Shown: one piece after another, positions 9,983-18,084 of the stretch
How the letters are laid out: each line of letters starts with the position of its first letter
Position numbering within the stretch: the stretch's first letter is position 1
From: QHXW01 sp963847515
GTDB taxonomy: Bacteria; Acidobacteriota; Terriglobia; Bryobacterales; Bryobacteraceae
Length of the DNA: 64,000 nucleotides
NCBI GenBank assembly: GCA_963847515.1
Contig: CAWKAA010000004.1
Location: forward strand, 248,001 to 312,000
Direction of reading: 5' to 3'
Translations under genes and position numbers: made by a program
Notes under the pieces: model-generated
Databases searched by the model: none
What the model was told of the DNA's origin: nothing
What the model saw: the letters and a program-made list of their open reading frames with translations, nothing else

Positions 9983-10259
9983 GAATCTCTACGAGAGGCT
10001 CCGGCATCTCGCTGTGGAGGACCCGCGTGAGGCCCGCAGGGTGTTTCTGCAACTTCTCGATTCCGGCGGTCCTGCGCTCGACGAGTTTCTTGGACGGATT
10101 GCATCTCCCGCAAATGGCCGCCTGCGGCAACTCGTCGCCAACGCGCTAAGGAGCCATCGAGACAAGGAGCGTCTCGCGCCACACCTCATTGTGTGGCAGG
10201 AAATTGAAACAGACGAGTTCGCACGTCGCGCAATCGCAGGCGCTCTCGACTGGTCTTGA
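9969..10259 (+). CDS. Small helical (HEAT-like) protein coupled to the ATPase
   Basis: 96 codons from ATG 9969, overlapping the ATPase stop. The sequence (NLYERLRHLAVEDPREARRV, FLQLLDSGGPALDEFLGRIA, LRQLVANALRS) is fully helical with repeat-like Leu/Ala spacing, as in HEAT-type scaffolds. No catalytic motif. Small alpha-helical partners are common beside SMC-like ATPases of defence loci, so a subunit role is plausible. At its 3' end a single-base shift would join it to the coil that precedes the phosphatase (AIAGALD then GLDARSAAQT). A longer fusion protein broken by one insertion is therefore possible, given how many +1 breaks lie around it. Confidence 0.5.
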   Translation: MQPAENLYERLRHLAVEDPREARRVFLQLLDSGGPALDEFLGRIASPANGRLRQLVANALRSHRDKERLAPHLIVWQEIETDEFARRAIAGALDWS

Positions 10260-10260
10260 C

Positions 10261-11083
10261 GCCAGATCGGCGGCGCAGACGGCTTTGGCGCAGGAAGTCG
10301 CGCGTTTGACGACCGCCATCGGCCGGGAGATGGCGCAACGGGAGCGATTGAATCGCGAGTTGGAAATCGCGCGCGAGGTGCAGGAGCGTCTTTTCCCTCA
10401 GCGGCTTCCTTCGGTGCCGGGCTTGGACTACTGCGGGCAATGCCGGCCAGCCCGAGAGGTCGGCGGGGACTACTATGATTTCCTCGAGCTGCCCGAAGGC
10501 AAGCTCGGGATCGCGATCGGGGACGTATCCGGCAAAGGGCATCGGCGCCGCGCTGTTGATGGCAAGCCTCGAAGCTTCACTGCGCGGCCAGGCTCTAGTG
10601 GCCCACGATCTGGCGGAACTGATGAACCGAGTCAACAGCCTGGTCCTCGATGCGTCCTCTGCGAACCGCTACGCGACTCTTTTCTACGCCGCGTACGATC
10701 CTCGCAGCCGCCAGCTTGTCCTACGTCAACGCGGGTCACAACCCGCCGGTGATTCTGCGCAAATCTGATGCGGGCTGCGCAGGTCTTCCGCTTGGAGAAC
10801 GGCGGTCCGGTGATCGGGCTTCTACGGCAGCGCTATCAGCAGGAATCGTTTACTCTCGAACCCGGAGACCTGATGGTGCTCTTCACGGACGGTATCTCCG
10901 AATCGATGAACGCCCGCGACGAAGAGTGGGGCGAAGAGAGATTGATCGAGTTCGCAAAAACTTGCCACGGGCTGCCTGCTTTGGAAGCGATGAGCCAGAA
11001 TCATGGCCGCCGCGGAGGCTTTCGCCGCTGGCGCTTCCCAGCACGATGATATGACGTTGGTGGTGCTGCGGATTCTTGAGTGA
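10261..11083 (+). pseudogene. RsbU/SpoIIE-type PP2C phosphatase, 5'-truncated and frameshifted
   Basis: A coil (LAQEVARLTTAIGREMAQRE, LEIAREVQERLFPQ) leads into a SpoIIE domain: GGDYYDFLEL, GIAIGDVSGKG, RYATLFYAAYDP, YVNAGHNPPVIL, LEPGDLMVLFTDGISESM, HDDMTLVVLRI. The metal-binding Asp residues of the GDYYD, GDVSGKG, TDG and DDMT motifs are present. Breaks near 10540 (extra C), 10719, 10771 (extra T) and 11000 (extra C) interrupt the frame. Acidobacterial homologues normally have an N-terminal sensory region that is absent here, so the gene appears cut at about 10260, close to the ATPase/HEAT genes. In intact form it would dephosphorylate an anti-sigma antagonist in a partner-switching pathway. 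Confidence 0.65.
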
Positions 11084-11110
11084 AAACGTAAATTGAATAA
11101 ACTGCTAGCT

Positions 11111-11139
11111 TGGCGGAAGCTGGTGGGAGTCGAACCCAA
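11111..11139 (-). other. tRNA/tmRNA-like 3' terminal fragment
   Basis: On the minus strand the segment reads as a T-arm (GGGTTCGACTCCCACC) followed by CAGCTTCCGCCA, ending in CCA. This resembles the last ~29 bases of tmRNA genes (typical tail CCACCAGCTCCACCA) or of some tRNAs. No matching 5' acceptor half is found upstream on that strand, so it is not a complete RNA gene. It may be a second integration scar next to the tRNA-Arg gene. Confidence 0.35.
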
Positions 11140-11249
11140 ACGAATTTTAACTCACCGCCACTTTTGGTTCGCAACCTGTTCTTAGATCAGTTTCGGATCG
11201 GGGTGTGCCCCGTTGTTGGCTCAGAGCCCTTGAAACGAAACCATATGGT

Positions 11250-11322
11250 GCGCCCGGGGTGACTCGAACACCCGACCTTCTGGTTCGTAGCCAGACGCTC
11301 TATCCAACTGAGCTACGGGCGC
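11250..11322 (-). tRNA. tRNA-Arg (anticodon ACG)
   Basis: 73 bases fold as a full cloverleaf on the minus strand. The acceptor stem GCGCCCG pairs with CGGGCGC, the D-arm is GCTC/GAGC, the anticodon stem TCTGG/CCAGA closes loop CTACGAA (anticodon ACG), and the T-stem GGGTG/CACCC closes TTCGAGT. CCA is not encoded. It decodes CGU/CGC/CGA after inosine modification. Its 3' end borders the accessory block described at 6264-11322. Confidence 0.95.
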
Positions 11323-11545
11323 AGGTTGTGAGGACCCCTTCAATTTATCGGGTTCAGCGCCTTTGCGCAAGCGTGAGCCAATGGTGAGCCCTGAGCTTTG
11401 CGTGACACTCCAGAGGGACAAAATGTCACTGCTGGGACTGCTAACGGAACCAGATATCCAGGTAGATTAGTGGCCTGCCTCGAAGGGGTTACGGTTGATG
11501 ATCTCCGGATCATCGATGGCCTCTAACTTGCGTTTATAGCGGGGT

Positions 11546-11899
11546 ATGAAACTTCTGAAAACACTATGGAGCGGTAGTGGCTCAAGGCAGCAGGATGGAC
11601 CTCCCACAGCCAGGGGGGAATTGCGGATTGACGGCCGGTTGAAAACCAAAAGCCCGATGAAATTGTCCTGGCAGGATCCTGCGGGCAACAGATACTCAAT
11701 TGGCGTTAGAACTCTGGATATGACCAGCCAGGGCGCACGCGTCGTGTCGCCGGAGCCGATGACTCCGGGCTTGTACGTCTTGTTGGAGGCGCCGAAGCTG
11801 AAGCTGATGGGAAGCGCAATTGTGCGTCATTGCGGGCCACGCGGCGGGAATTATCACATCGGTCTTGATTTTCGCAATTCTTTGACGAAAAGTTTTTGA
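11546..11899 (+). CDS. PilZ-domain protein
   Basis: 117 aa from ATG 11546. After a ~25-residue Ser/Gly-rich start comes a PilZ fold: the Arg-containing switch near RLKTKSPMKLSW, then VRTLDMTSQGARVVSPEPM, where D-x-T-x-x-G matches the second c-di-GMP motif (D/NxSxxG), then strands ending GNYHIGLDF. The first motif (RxxxR) is not obvious, so c-di-GMP binding is uncertain. Stand-alone gene; one of three small PilZ proteins in the window. Probably a cytoplasmic effector for motility, pili or surface functions. Confidence 0.75.
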   Translation: MKLLKTLWSGSGSRQQDGPPTARGELRIDGRLKTKSPMKLSWQDPAGNRYSIGVRTLDMTSQGARVVSPEPMTPGLYVLLEAPKLKLMGSAIVRHCGPRGGNYHIGLDFRNSLTKSF

Positions 11900-12225
11900 T
11901 TTTTCGCCTGGGTCAGGATGACGCGGGATGTACCGCTGTGTCTCACAGGGGGCCGTGGCGAGCTATCCGAATGGATAGGCCAACACACGGATGGATAGAT
12001 TGACAACGTTTTCGATCGAAGAAATGATTAGCTGCAACACAATTCTGTTCAGTTTAATCTTGTGGAAAACGGATGGCATTCCGTTTGCAAGGGACATTGT
12101 CTAATTGAACTGCCAAGGTTGAAGTCGGATCAGTTGAAATGTGTTTTCGGGCGCTCAGGGCAAAGGGCGCTGCGGTGCGACGAGCAAAAGGGGCAGACAC
12201 GAGAGGGAGCAACAGGAGGTTTACT
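11900..12225. other. Intergenic region
   Basis: 326 bp without a convincing gene. The octamer ATGGATAG occurs twice about 20 bases apart near 11970-12000. The only clear signal is the AGGAGG ribosome binding site at its right end that serves the next small gene. Confidence 0.5.
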
Positions 12226-12465
12226 ATGCTGGATTCCATTCTGAACGCGTTATTCGGATGCAGCCATAATCGGATGACATTCCCGCTAACCCAGGGGAGA
12301 AACTTCAAGGTGCAAGCCGGCGCTCAGCGGCACGGCACTTATGTGGCGTGCCTCGATTGCGGGCAAGAGTTTCGCTATGATTGGGCCGAGATGCGGATTG
12401 GTGAGCCAGTGAGCTCGCGAGTGTGCGCATCGGGTGCTCAGTCGTTTTCGACGGCGAACCAGTAA
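12226..12465 (+). CDS. Small CxxC zinc-ribbon-like protein
   Basis: 79 aa. The start at 12226 is fixed by AGGAGG ten bases upstream; a longer frame from 12139 lacks one. It contains FGCSHNRMTFPLT near the N-terminus and TYVACLDCGQEFRYDW near residue 45. A Cys-x-His pair followed by CxxCG would give a zinc site. I recognise the motif order as a small protein frequent in acidobacterial genomes, function unknown. No membrane segment. It is followed by a strong hairpin at 12524. Confidence 0.7.
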   Translation: MLDSILNALFGCSHNRMTFPLTQGRNFKVQAGAQRHGTYVACLDCGQEFRYDWAEMRIGEPVSSRVCASGAQSFSTANQ

Positions 12466-12523
12466 TCCCCGGCAGTCCGGTTTTTCCATCTCCAGAAATT
12501 ATTTCAGCGCCTAAAAACAAAAT

Positions 12524-12553
12524 GCCGGAGCTCCGTCGAGACGGATCTCCGGC
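12524..12553. terminator. Strong hairpin between convergent genes
   Basis: A GC-rich inverted repeat (GCCGGAG-CTCCG against CGG-ATCTCCGGC, loop TCGAGA). It lies between the small CxxC gene on the plus strand and the BON-domain gene on the minus strand, whose stops face each other. There is an A-rich run just left of the stem, which reads as a T-rich tail for minus-strand transcripts. A terminator for the BON gene, possibly bidirectional, is likely. Confidence 0.6.
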
Positions 12554-12580
12554 TGATGCACACCCGGAAGCGAAGACGGT

Positions 12581-13141
12581 TTAACCCTTCTTGCCGGGGT
12601 TCTCCACCTGCAGGTTATTCGTTACCGGGCCGAAGCTTAAGCCGACCTGGCCGGCGCGTATGCCTGCGACGTTCTTTTCCATCTGGTTGTTCACCACGCC
12701 CTCGAGCGTTACATGGCCGTTGTCGACAATGATATGGATCGGTGGTATAGCTTGAATCGCGTAGCGTGAGAGCACGGGGTCGCGATAGATGGCTCGCGCG
12801 ACCGCCAGCCGGAGACGGTCATCAAAGAGTGAAGTCGGCAAAACTTCGATCTCGTTCGCAACGGTGCGCACTCCCGCAACGTGCTGAGCGAGCCGGCCCA
12901 GGTCGGCCTTCTTGAAAGGCAGGCTTACCTGGCCTTGCAATTCCACCTCGCCGTCGTGAACTCGGACGGCAATGTTATCCCAGATCGTATAGCGCGAATA
13001 CATGCGGATTTCATGCACGATCTTTTGCGTGATTTGGGCATCATCGGATCCGCCCGCGGGATTCGTATTCGCAGCCATCGCGACGCCGGCCGCAATCAAC
13101 ATCGACGCCAAAATCAGTTTAAAAGGGAATCTGTTCTTCAT
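12581..13141 (-). CDS. Exported BON-domain protein
   Basis: The chosen start, ATG 13141 (MKNRFPFKLILAS), has GAGGG upstream; the open frame begins six codons earlier. A cleavable signal peptide (to about AMAA) precedes two BON domains: IRMYSRYTIWDNIAVRVHDG with VELQGQVSLP near residues 45-75, and IYRDPVLSRYAIQ with VTLEGVVNN near 120-155. BON domains bind phospholipid or envelope surfaces, and OsmY-like periplasmic proteins protect against envelope stress. The protein ends in a conserved Asn/Leu strand and GKKG. Single gene, apparently with its own terminator at 12524. Confidence 0.82.
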   Translation of the reverse strand: MKNRFPFKLILASMLIAAGVAMAANTNPAGGSDDAQITQKIVHEIRMYSRYTIWDNIAVRVHDGEVELQGQVSLPFKKADLGRLAQHVAGVRTVANEIEVLPTSLFDDRLRLAVARAIYRDPVLSRYAIQAIPPIHIIVDNGHVTLEGVVNNQMEKNVAGIRAGQVGLSFGPVTNNLQVENPGKKG

Positions 13142-13363
13142 AGGTCCCTCATCCTCCACTTATGTCTACGGGGACCGGAGCCCGGCGGTTTCTGCCCGGA
13201 ACTTATAGATTTGTAAGGTTTCGTAAAGCGCACACCAACCACAGCGGCTACGTGGTGCGAAATGGCCATTGCCCCATGAAACACCTTTGAGCGCAAGACT
13301 CAGACGGCGCGGCGTGGGATGATGAAAACTCCGAGCTCGGCTGCGCCGGGCGGTGACACCCTC

Positions 13364-13731
13364 ATGCCCATTTCGTTCGATCACGCTGCCATCCCAGTCC
13401 GTGATTGCCAGACGTCGGCGCGATTCTTGGCGGAGATCCTGGGAGTGCGGTTTGAGCCGGATGGCCCTGAAGGCGAATTTCTCTGCGTACGCCTGGCGGA
13501 AATGCGAGCCTCCTGCTTCATCAAGCCGACCGCTTCGAGTCCTGCCATTTAGCGTTCCGCGTCGAGGAGAACGAGTTCCATGACATCGTGGCGCGGCTCC
13601 GCTCACACGCCGTAGAATTCGGCAATGATCCTGAAAAGTCCGCGAACGGCGAAACCGCCGACCCTCAAGGCGAACGTGGCCGCGTTTATTTCTCCGATGC
13701 GAACGGTCACTTCTTTGAGGTCATCACCTAA
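13364..13731 (+). pseudogene. VOC/glyoxalase-family protein, one frameshift
   Basis: Starts ATG 13364 (MPISFDHAAIPVRDCQTSAR) and continues RFLAEILGVRFEPDGPEGEF, then in another frame DRFESCHLAFRV, FHDIVARLRSH and GRVYFSDANGHFFEVIT. The two halves make one ~122-aa vicinal-oxygen-chelate domain with the usual His (FDHAAIPV) and Glu (FFEVIT) metal ligands. The break lies near 13528, where one base seems to be missing from a C run. Family members are dioxygenases, isomerases or resistance proteins; this one cannot be assigned further. Confidence 0.65.
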
Positions 13732-13876
13732 AATCCGTATTCCGTTTTGACCGCTTACCGGAGGCCGGCATGGACCCCGAAGGACGAAACGAAGACGGCA
13801 CGGTATATAGCGACGATCGCATGGCAGCGGTTAGGCGTATGATGTAGCGTCGCGGAGCCTTCGAGAGGAGAAAGCC

Positions 13877-15049
13877 ATGCAAGCGCAACTAAGGGAGACA
13901 GCCCCGGCTTCGTTTCCCTACTTCACCGAAGAGGACGAACTGATCCGCCAAACGGTCAAGCGGTTCTGCCAGGAAGAAATTGCCCCGCACGGGGCGGAGT
14001 GGGACTCGGAAGGCGAGTTCCCGCGCGACTTGTTCCGCAAGGCGGGAGGCTTGGGTCTGTTTGGCATCCGTATCGATCCCAAATGGGGAGGCAGCGGTCT
14101 GGACTGGTGGTCCGCGGCGGCGTACATCGAATCCATGCGGCATTCCGAAAGCGGTAGCGTCAACATGGCGTTCATGGTGCAGTCCGACATCGCCATTCCC
14201 GTGATCCAGGAACTCGGAACTGAAGAGCAGAAGCAGGAGTTCCTGCCTCCGGCTGTTCGCGGCGAATGGATCGGCGCCCTTGCTGTCAGCGAGCCCGGTG
14301 GAGGTTCGGATGTGGCTGCGATCAAAACGAGTGCGCACATGGATGGAGACGACCTCGTAGTTTCCGGCCAGAAGTTGTGGATTACCAATGGGTGCCGAGC
14401 AGATTTCATTGTGCTCGCGGTGCGCACCAGCCCCGAGGCCCACAAAGGCATCTCTCTGATCTTGTTCCCGACGAAAACGCCCGGTTTTTCCGTGGGAAAA
14501 AAGCTGAGCAAGATCGGAAATCTCGCATCGGATACTGCCGAGTTGTTTTTTGATGAGTGCCGCGTTCCGAAACGCTTGGTTCTCGGCGAGATGAACAAGG
14601 GCTTCTACTACATCATGCGGAACTTCCAGGGTGAACGGCTGGCGGCAGCGCTCGGTTCCCTCGCGACCATGGATTACGCAATTCGAAAAGCGCTCGATTA
14701 CGGGGCCGAGCGCCAGGCCTTTGGCACTCCCATCCGGAAATATCAAGTTTGGCGCCACCGTTTCGCGGAGCACCTGACTGGTATCGAAGCCGGCCGGTGG
14801 CTGGTTTACCGCGCGCTCGACCTGGTGAATCGAGGCCAACGGGCGGTGAGGGAAGTCTCCATGGCCAAACTCTACACTTCCGAACTTTCCCAGAAGGTTA
14901 TCTACGACTGTATGCAGATCTTCGGAGGGTTCGGCTATACCACCGAGTATCCGATTGGCCGCATGTGGCGCGATGCCCGGCTCAGCACGATTGGCGCGGG
15001 GACCTCCGAAATCATGAAGGAGATCATTGCAAAAGAGGAGAAGATCTGA
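13877..15049 (+). CDS. Acyl-CoA dehydrogenase
   Basis: 390 aa, with GAGAGGAG a few bases before ATG 13877. The FAD-dependent fold is complete: LAVSEPGGGSDVAAIKT (signature 1), LWITNGCRADF, and the C-terminal QIFGGFGYTTEYPIGRMWRD with IGAGTSEIM (signature 2). The Glu just before GTSEI in short and medium chain enzymes is absent. Instead a Glu in NFQGERLAAA near residue 250 occupies the helix-G position used as the base in long-chain and isovaleryl-CoA dehydrogenases. It is thus likely a branched or long-chain type enzyme. It oxidises acyl-CoA to enoyl-CoA and passes electrons to ETF. No other beta-oxidation gene adjoins it. Confidence 0.9.
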   Translation: MQAQLRETAPASFPYFTEEDELIRQTVKRFCQEEIAPHGAEWDSEGEFPRDLFRKAGGLGLFGIRIDPKWGGSGLDWWSAAAYIESMRHSESGSVNMAFMVQSDIAIPVIQELGTEEQKQEFLPPAVRGEWIGALAVSEPGGGSDVAAIKTSAHMDGDDLVVSGQKLWITNGCRADFIVLAVRTSPEAHKGISLILFPTKTPGFSVGKKLSKIGNLASDTAELFFDECRVPKRLVLGEMNKGFYYIMRNFQGERLAAALGSLATMDYAIRKALDYGAERQAFGTPIRKYQVWRHRFAEHLTGIEAGRWLVYRALDLVNRGQRAVREVSMAKLYTSELSQKVIYDCMQIFGGFGYTTEYPIGRMWRDARLSTIGAGTSEIMKEIIAKEEKI

Positions 15050-15130
15050 ATAAGCAGGACGGCTCCTTGAGATGAGATGATAGGAGGGCAGCGTGGGCTA
15101 GGCGAAGCTTGCCCGTTTTGAATTCCTGCT

Positions 15131-16888
15131 ATGGAAAGCATCGGCCGCTATCAGATCGTCAAGGAACTGGGCCACGGCGCCATGGGCGTGGTGTACCAGG
15201 CCGTGGACCCGACAATTGGCCGCCAGGTGGCGATCAAGACCATCCGCCTGGATGATGTAGACGACCCGGACGAGCGCGCCAAGCTGCGAGAACGCCTGTT
15301 TCGCGAGGCGCGATCCGCGGGCATCCTCTCGCATCCCGGTATCGTCACCATTTACGACATGGAAGAGCGGGGCGACATCGCCTTCATTGCCATGGAGTTT
15401 GTGGATGGTCCCACACTCGACCAGCTTCTTTCCTCCAATCAGCCCATCACTCCCGAACGGTTGATTAACATTCTTCGCCAGACTGCCGCAGCCCTGGATT
15501 ACGCGCATGCCAAAGGCATCGTCCACCGCGACATCAAACCCGCGAACATCATGATGGCTTCCGACGGCGCCGTAAAGATCACGGACTTCGGCATTGCCAA
15601 GGTGACCACCTCGCAACAGTACACCCAGACTGGCACCATCCTCGGCACGCCGAACTACATGTCGCCGGAACAGGTGCAAGGACTCGCCGTGACGGGCCGC
15701 GCGGATCAGTTCTCTCTCGCAGTAATCGCTTTTGAGATGCTGACGGGGGAGCGCCCGTTCACGGGAGAGCATCTCACTACTGTCGTATACAAGATCGTAG
15801 CCGAAGATCCGCCCCCGGTGCAACGGCTCAACCCGACGCTCAGCCCGCAGATTGATGCCGTGCTGCGCCGCGCGCTGCTGAAGAAGCCGGAAGGCCGCTA
15901 CAACTTGTGCATCGAGTTTGTGAGTGGACTCGACGCCGCGTGCGCCAATACTCAGGGCTGGAAGAATCTGCCGCGCGGCGGGGGCATGAACATGCCGACG
16001 GTAGCCACCGAGGCAGTAGGCATGCCGGAATTGGCCGGATCTGGGACCACCACCGAGGAGGAGCGCGTCGGCCGCCGCCGCAGCGCGTCCAGGTGGGCGC
16101 TGCCGTTTGCCGCGGCGCTGATCGTGGCTGTCGGCTTGATCGGGCTGATCGCCCTGCAATTCGGGCCTGGCCTCGGGATCGGACACACTACACCTGAACC
16201 GCCCACGCCTGCTGCTTCGAATCCTCCACCAAATGTGACGCCCGCTTCGAACCCGCCGGCTGCCGCCGCTCCCGTGGAAGACAAGAAGCCTAGTCCCATG
16301 GATACGCCGGTCGCGGCCGCTCCCGCGAAGCCCGGGCCAGGCCCAACGCAAACCGCGCCTGCGAAGACCGGCGACGAAAAAACGCAGCTGCCGGCCGAGA
16401 CCGAGGACAACGCTGAAGAGACTTCCACAGACGAGCAGGTTCCCAAAGTGAAACCTCGGCCCGCCAACGGCCCGCAGGATGTGCTGGTGACCACCGAGCC
16501 GGCAGGCGCAACCGCGGTCCTTGACAACAATGCGGCGGTTTCCTGCAAAACACCCTGCATGCTGAGTGTCCTGCCGGGGAGGCATGCCATAGCGCTCAAC
16601 CAGGACGGTTATCAGCGCGAAAGCCGGGAGATCCGCATCATAGACAGCCCCCTCGAAATCCCGACCATCACTCTGCGCAAGCAATCCGGTACCCTGATGC
16701 TCAACTCGACTCCCCCCGGCGCCGCCATTTTCGTCAACGACAAGCAGTATCCTCAGGCCACTCCCACCCAGCTCAGCCTGGCGCCCGGCACCTACAACGT
16801 GAGGGTCGAGAAGAACGGCCTTCAAAAATCCAAAGCCATCGAAATTCAGAATGGCGTGACCAACTATATCAACATCCCGCTGCAATAG
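15131..16888 (+). CDS. Transmembrane Ser/Thr protein kinase with PEGA repeats
   Basis: 585 aa. The kinase domain occupies residues ~5-265: glycine loop GHGAMGVVYQAVD, catalytic Lys in VAIKTI, HRDIKPANIM, DFG, and GTPNYMSPEQ. A Pro/Ala-rich linker surrounds one membrane span near residue 325 (LPFAAALIVAVGLIGLIALQ). The extracytoplasmic part carries a long Pro/Ala/Lys linker and two PEGA modules (VTTEPAGATAVLDN and LNSTPPGAAIFVND). PEGA domains bind envelope or peptidoglycan, so this is a PknB-like sensor kinase. A 595-codon open frame lies antisense to it (15098-16885); that is a shadow of its codon bias. It is expressed separately, about 80 bp after the acyl-CoA dehydrogenase. Confidence 0.92.
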   Translation: MESIGRYQIVKELGHGAMGVVYQAVDPTIGRQVAIKTIRLDDVDDPDERAKLRERLFREARSAGILSHPGIVTIYDMEERGDIAFIAMEFVDGPTLDQLLSSNQPITPERLINILRQTAAALDYAHAKGIVHRDIKPANIMMASDGAVKITDFGIAKVTTSQQYTQTGTILGTPNYMSPEQVQGLAVTGRADQFSLAVIAFEMLTGERPFTGEHLTTVVYKIVAEDPPPVQRLNPTLSPQIDAVLRRALLKKPEGRYNLCIEFVSGLDAACANTQGWKNLPRGGGMNMPTVATEAVGMPELAGSGTTTEEERVGRRRSASRWALPFAAALIVAVGLIGLIALQFGPGLGIGHTTPEPPTPAASNPPPNVTPASNPPAAAAPVEDKKPSPMDTPVAAAPAKPGPGPTQTAPAKTGDEKTQLPAETEDNAEETSTDEQVPKVKPRPANGPQDVLVTTEPAGATAVLDNNAAVSCKTPCMLSVLPGRHAIALNQDGYQRESREIRIIDSPLEIPTITLRKQSGTLMLNSTPPGAAIFVNDKQYPQATPTQLSLAPGTYNVRVEKNGLQKSKAIEIQNGVTNYINIPLQ

Positions 16889-16926
16889 ATCCCAGGCGTT
16901 AATCCGGCGTGATAGTCTGTATCGTC

Positions 16927-18084
16927 ATGAACCGGCGGCAGGCGCTCCGCAGCCTCATTTCGGCATTCGGCGCCGCTGCCTTTGCGCAGGATCGCGACGA
17001 TCCGCTGTATGAGCCCGTCCGCGTCATGGATTTTGCGCCGCTGGCGAAGGCCCGGCTCGATCCGCTCGCATGGGATTACCTCGATGGCGGTGCGGAAGAT
17101 GAAGTTTCGCTGGCCGATAATCGCGCTGCATTTAACCGGATCATAATCCGGCCCCGCGCGCTGGTGGATGTCCACCACATCGATTTATCCGTCGAATTGT
17201 TGGGGCAGAAGCTCTCATATCCGATTCTGCTCGACCCGGCGGGCGGTAAGAACTGCTTCTATCCGGATGGAGAGAATGTCGTGGCCCGTGCCGCCGCCTG
17301 CGCGAAGGCTCTGCACATCACAAACGGCGGCATCGAGAAGCTTGTGGAATCCGGCAAGGGGCCCGTGTGGTGGCAGGTTGAAATCGGCGGATCGCTCAAA
17401 AACCGCGCCACTATCCGAGCGCTCGCCGAGCGGCTTGAGGAGCACGGTTGCTCCGGCATCTGCCTCTCGACCGACATCGCCTACGTTTCCCACCGCGATC
17501 GCAATATCCGCAATCACCTCGAACGGTCCTGGTGCGAAACCGGCCTGCCTAGGCGTGACGGGCAAGGGCGAATGCCTGCTGCGAAGAACCCCGAGCGGGC
17601 CGCTGTATATCCCGCCCGGCCCGATCCTACGCCGACGTGGGAGTCCGTGCGTGAGCTGCGTGAAACCAGCAAGCTGCCGGTCATCATCAAAGGCATTCTG
17701 ACCCACGAGGATGCGGAGCGATGCGTGGAAAATGGAGCCTCCGCCATTATTGTTTCCAACCACGGTGGACGGCAACTGGATCACGTGGGCGCAACTATCG
17801 AAGCGCTGCCCGAAGTGGTAGCGGCTGTGCGCGGACGAATCCCGGTATTGGTGGATGGCGGTTTTCGCCGCGGGACCGATATCCTGAAGGCACTCGCGCT
17901 GGGCGCCCGGGCCGTCTGCATTGCGCGGCCGTATCTCTACGGGTTGGCGGCGTTCGGCCAGCCGGGCGTCGAGCGCGTCATCGAGCTGTTGCGGACTGAA
18001 CTGGCGCTCGATATGGCGCTTGCGGGTGTGCCCAACCTGGCCGCCATTGACCGCAGCCTGGTAAGAATTCGAGGTGAATTATGA
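16927..18084 (+). CDS. FMN-dependent alpha-hydroxy-acid dehydrogenase family protein
   Basis: Chosen start ATG 16927 (MNRRQALRSLISAFGAAAFA), a signal peptide with a twin-arginine-like NRRQAL motif, so it may be exported folded with its cofactor. FMN-barrel motifs: DPLAWDYLDGGAEDE, LDPAGGK, PVIIKGILTHEDAE, IIVSNHGGRQLD (catalytic His and FMN-binding Arg), VLVDGGFRRGTDILKALALG, and VCIARPYLYGLA. These match lactate/glycolate/mandelate oxidases. The stop overlaps the next ATG (ATGA), giving a two-gene operon with an exported beta-propeller protein. The segment SWCETGLPRRDGQGRMPA in the middle is unusually basic, but the frame is intact. Substrate unknown. Confidence 0.85.
   Translation: MNRRQALRSLISAFGAAAFAQDRDDPLYEPVRVMDFAPLAKARLDPLAWDYLDGGAEDEVSLADNRAAFNRIIIRPRALVDVHHIDLSVELLGQKLSYPILLDPAGGKNCFYPDGENVVARAAACAKALHITNGGIEKLVESGKGPVWWQVEIGGSLKNRATIRALAERLEEHGCSGICLSTDIAYVSHRDRNIRNHLERSWCETGLPRRDGQGRMPAAKNPERAAVYPARPDPTPTWESVRELRETSKLPVIIKGILTHEDAERCVENGASAIIVSNHGGRQLDHVGATIEALPEVVAAVRGRIPVLVDGGFRRGTDILKALALGARAVCIARPYLYGLAAFGQPGVERVIELLRTELALDMALAGVPNLAAIDRSLVRIRGEL

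Larger units (their letters stand above)
6264..11322. mobile_element. Candidate small genomic island bounded by tRNA-Arg repeats
   Basis: About 5 kb lies between the displaced tRNA 3' copy and the intact tRNA-Arg gene. The tRNA is on the minus strand, so its 3' end faces the block, the geometry expected of an element integrated at a tRNA 3' end. Contents: a 531-aa protein of unknown function, an SMC-like ATPase, a helical 96-aa protein, a 5'-truncated RsbU-type phosphatase and a tRNA/tmRNA-like 3' fragment. No tyrosine or serine recombinase is recognisable inside, so the mechanism is open; the repeat could instead come from a local duplication. Confidence 0.4.

Noticed and set aside
11205..11387. 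Plus-strand frame of 60 codons
   Set aside because: It is the reverse of the tRNA-Arg gene; such 'TRTPDLLVRSQ' translations are a well-known artefact of tRNA sequences.
13889..14839. Long minus-strand frames over the acyl-CoA dehydrogenase
   Set aside because: Shadows of a clear flavin enzyme on the plus strand.
15098..16885. 595-codon open frame on the minus strand
   Set aside because: It is exactly antisense to the PknB-like kinase with PEGA domains, which has all kinase motifs; the open frame results from GC-rich third positions.
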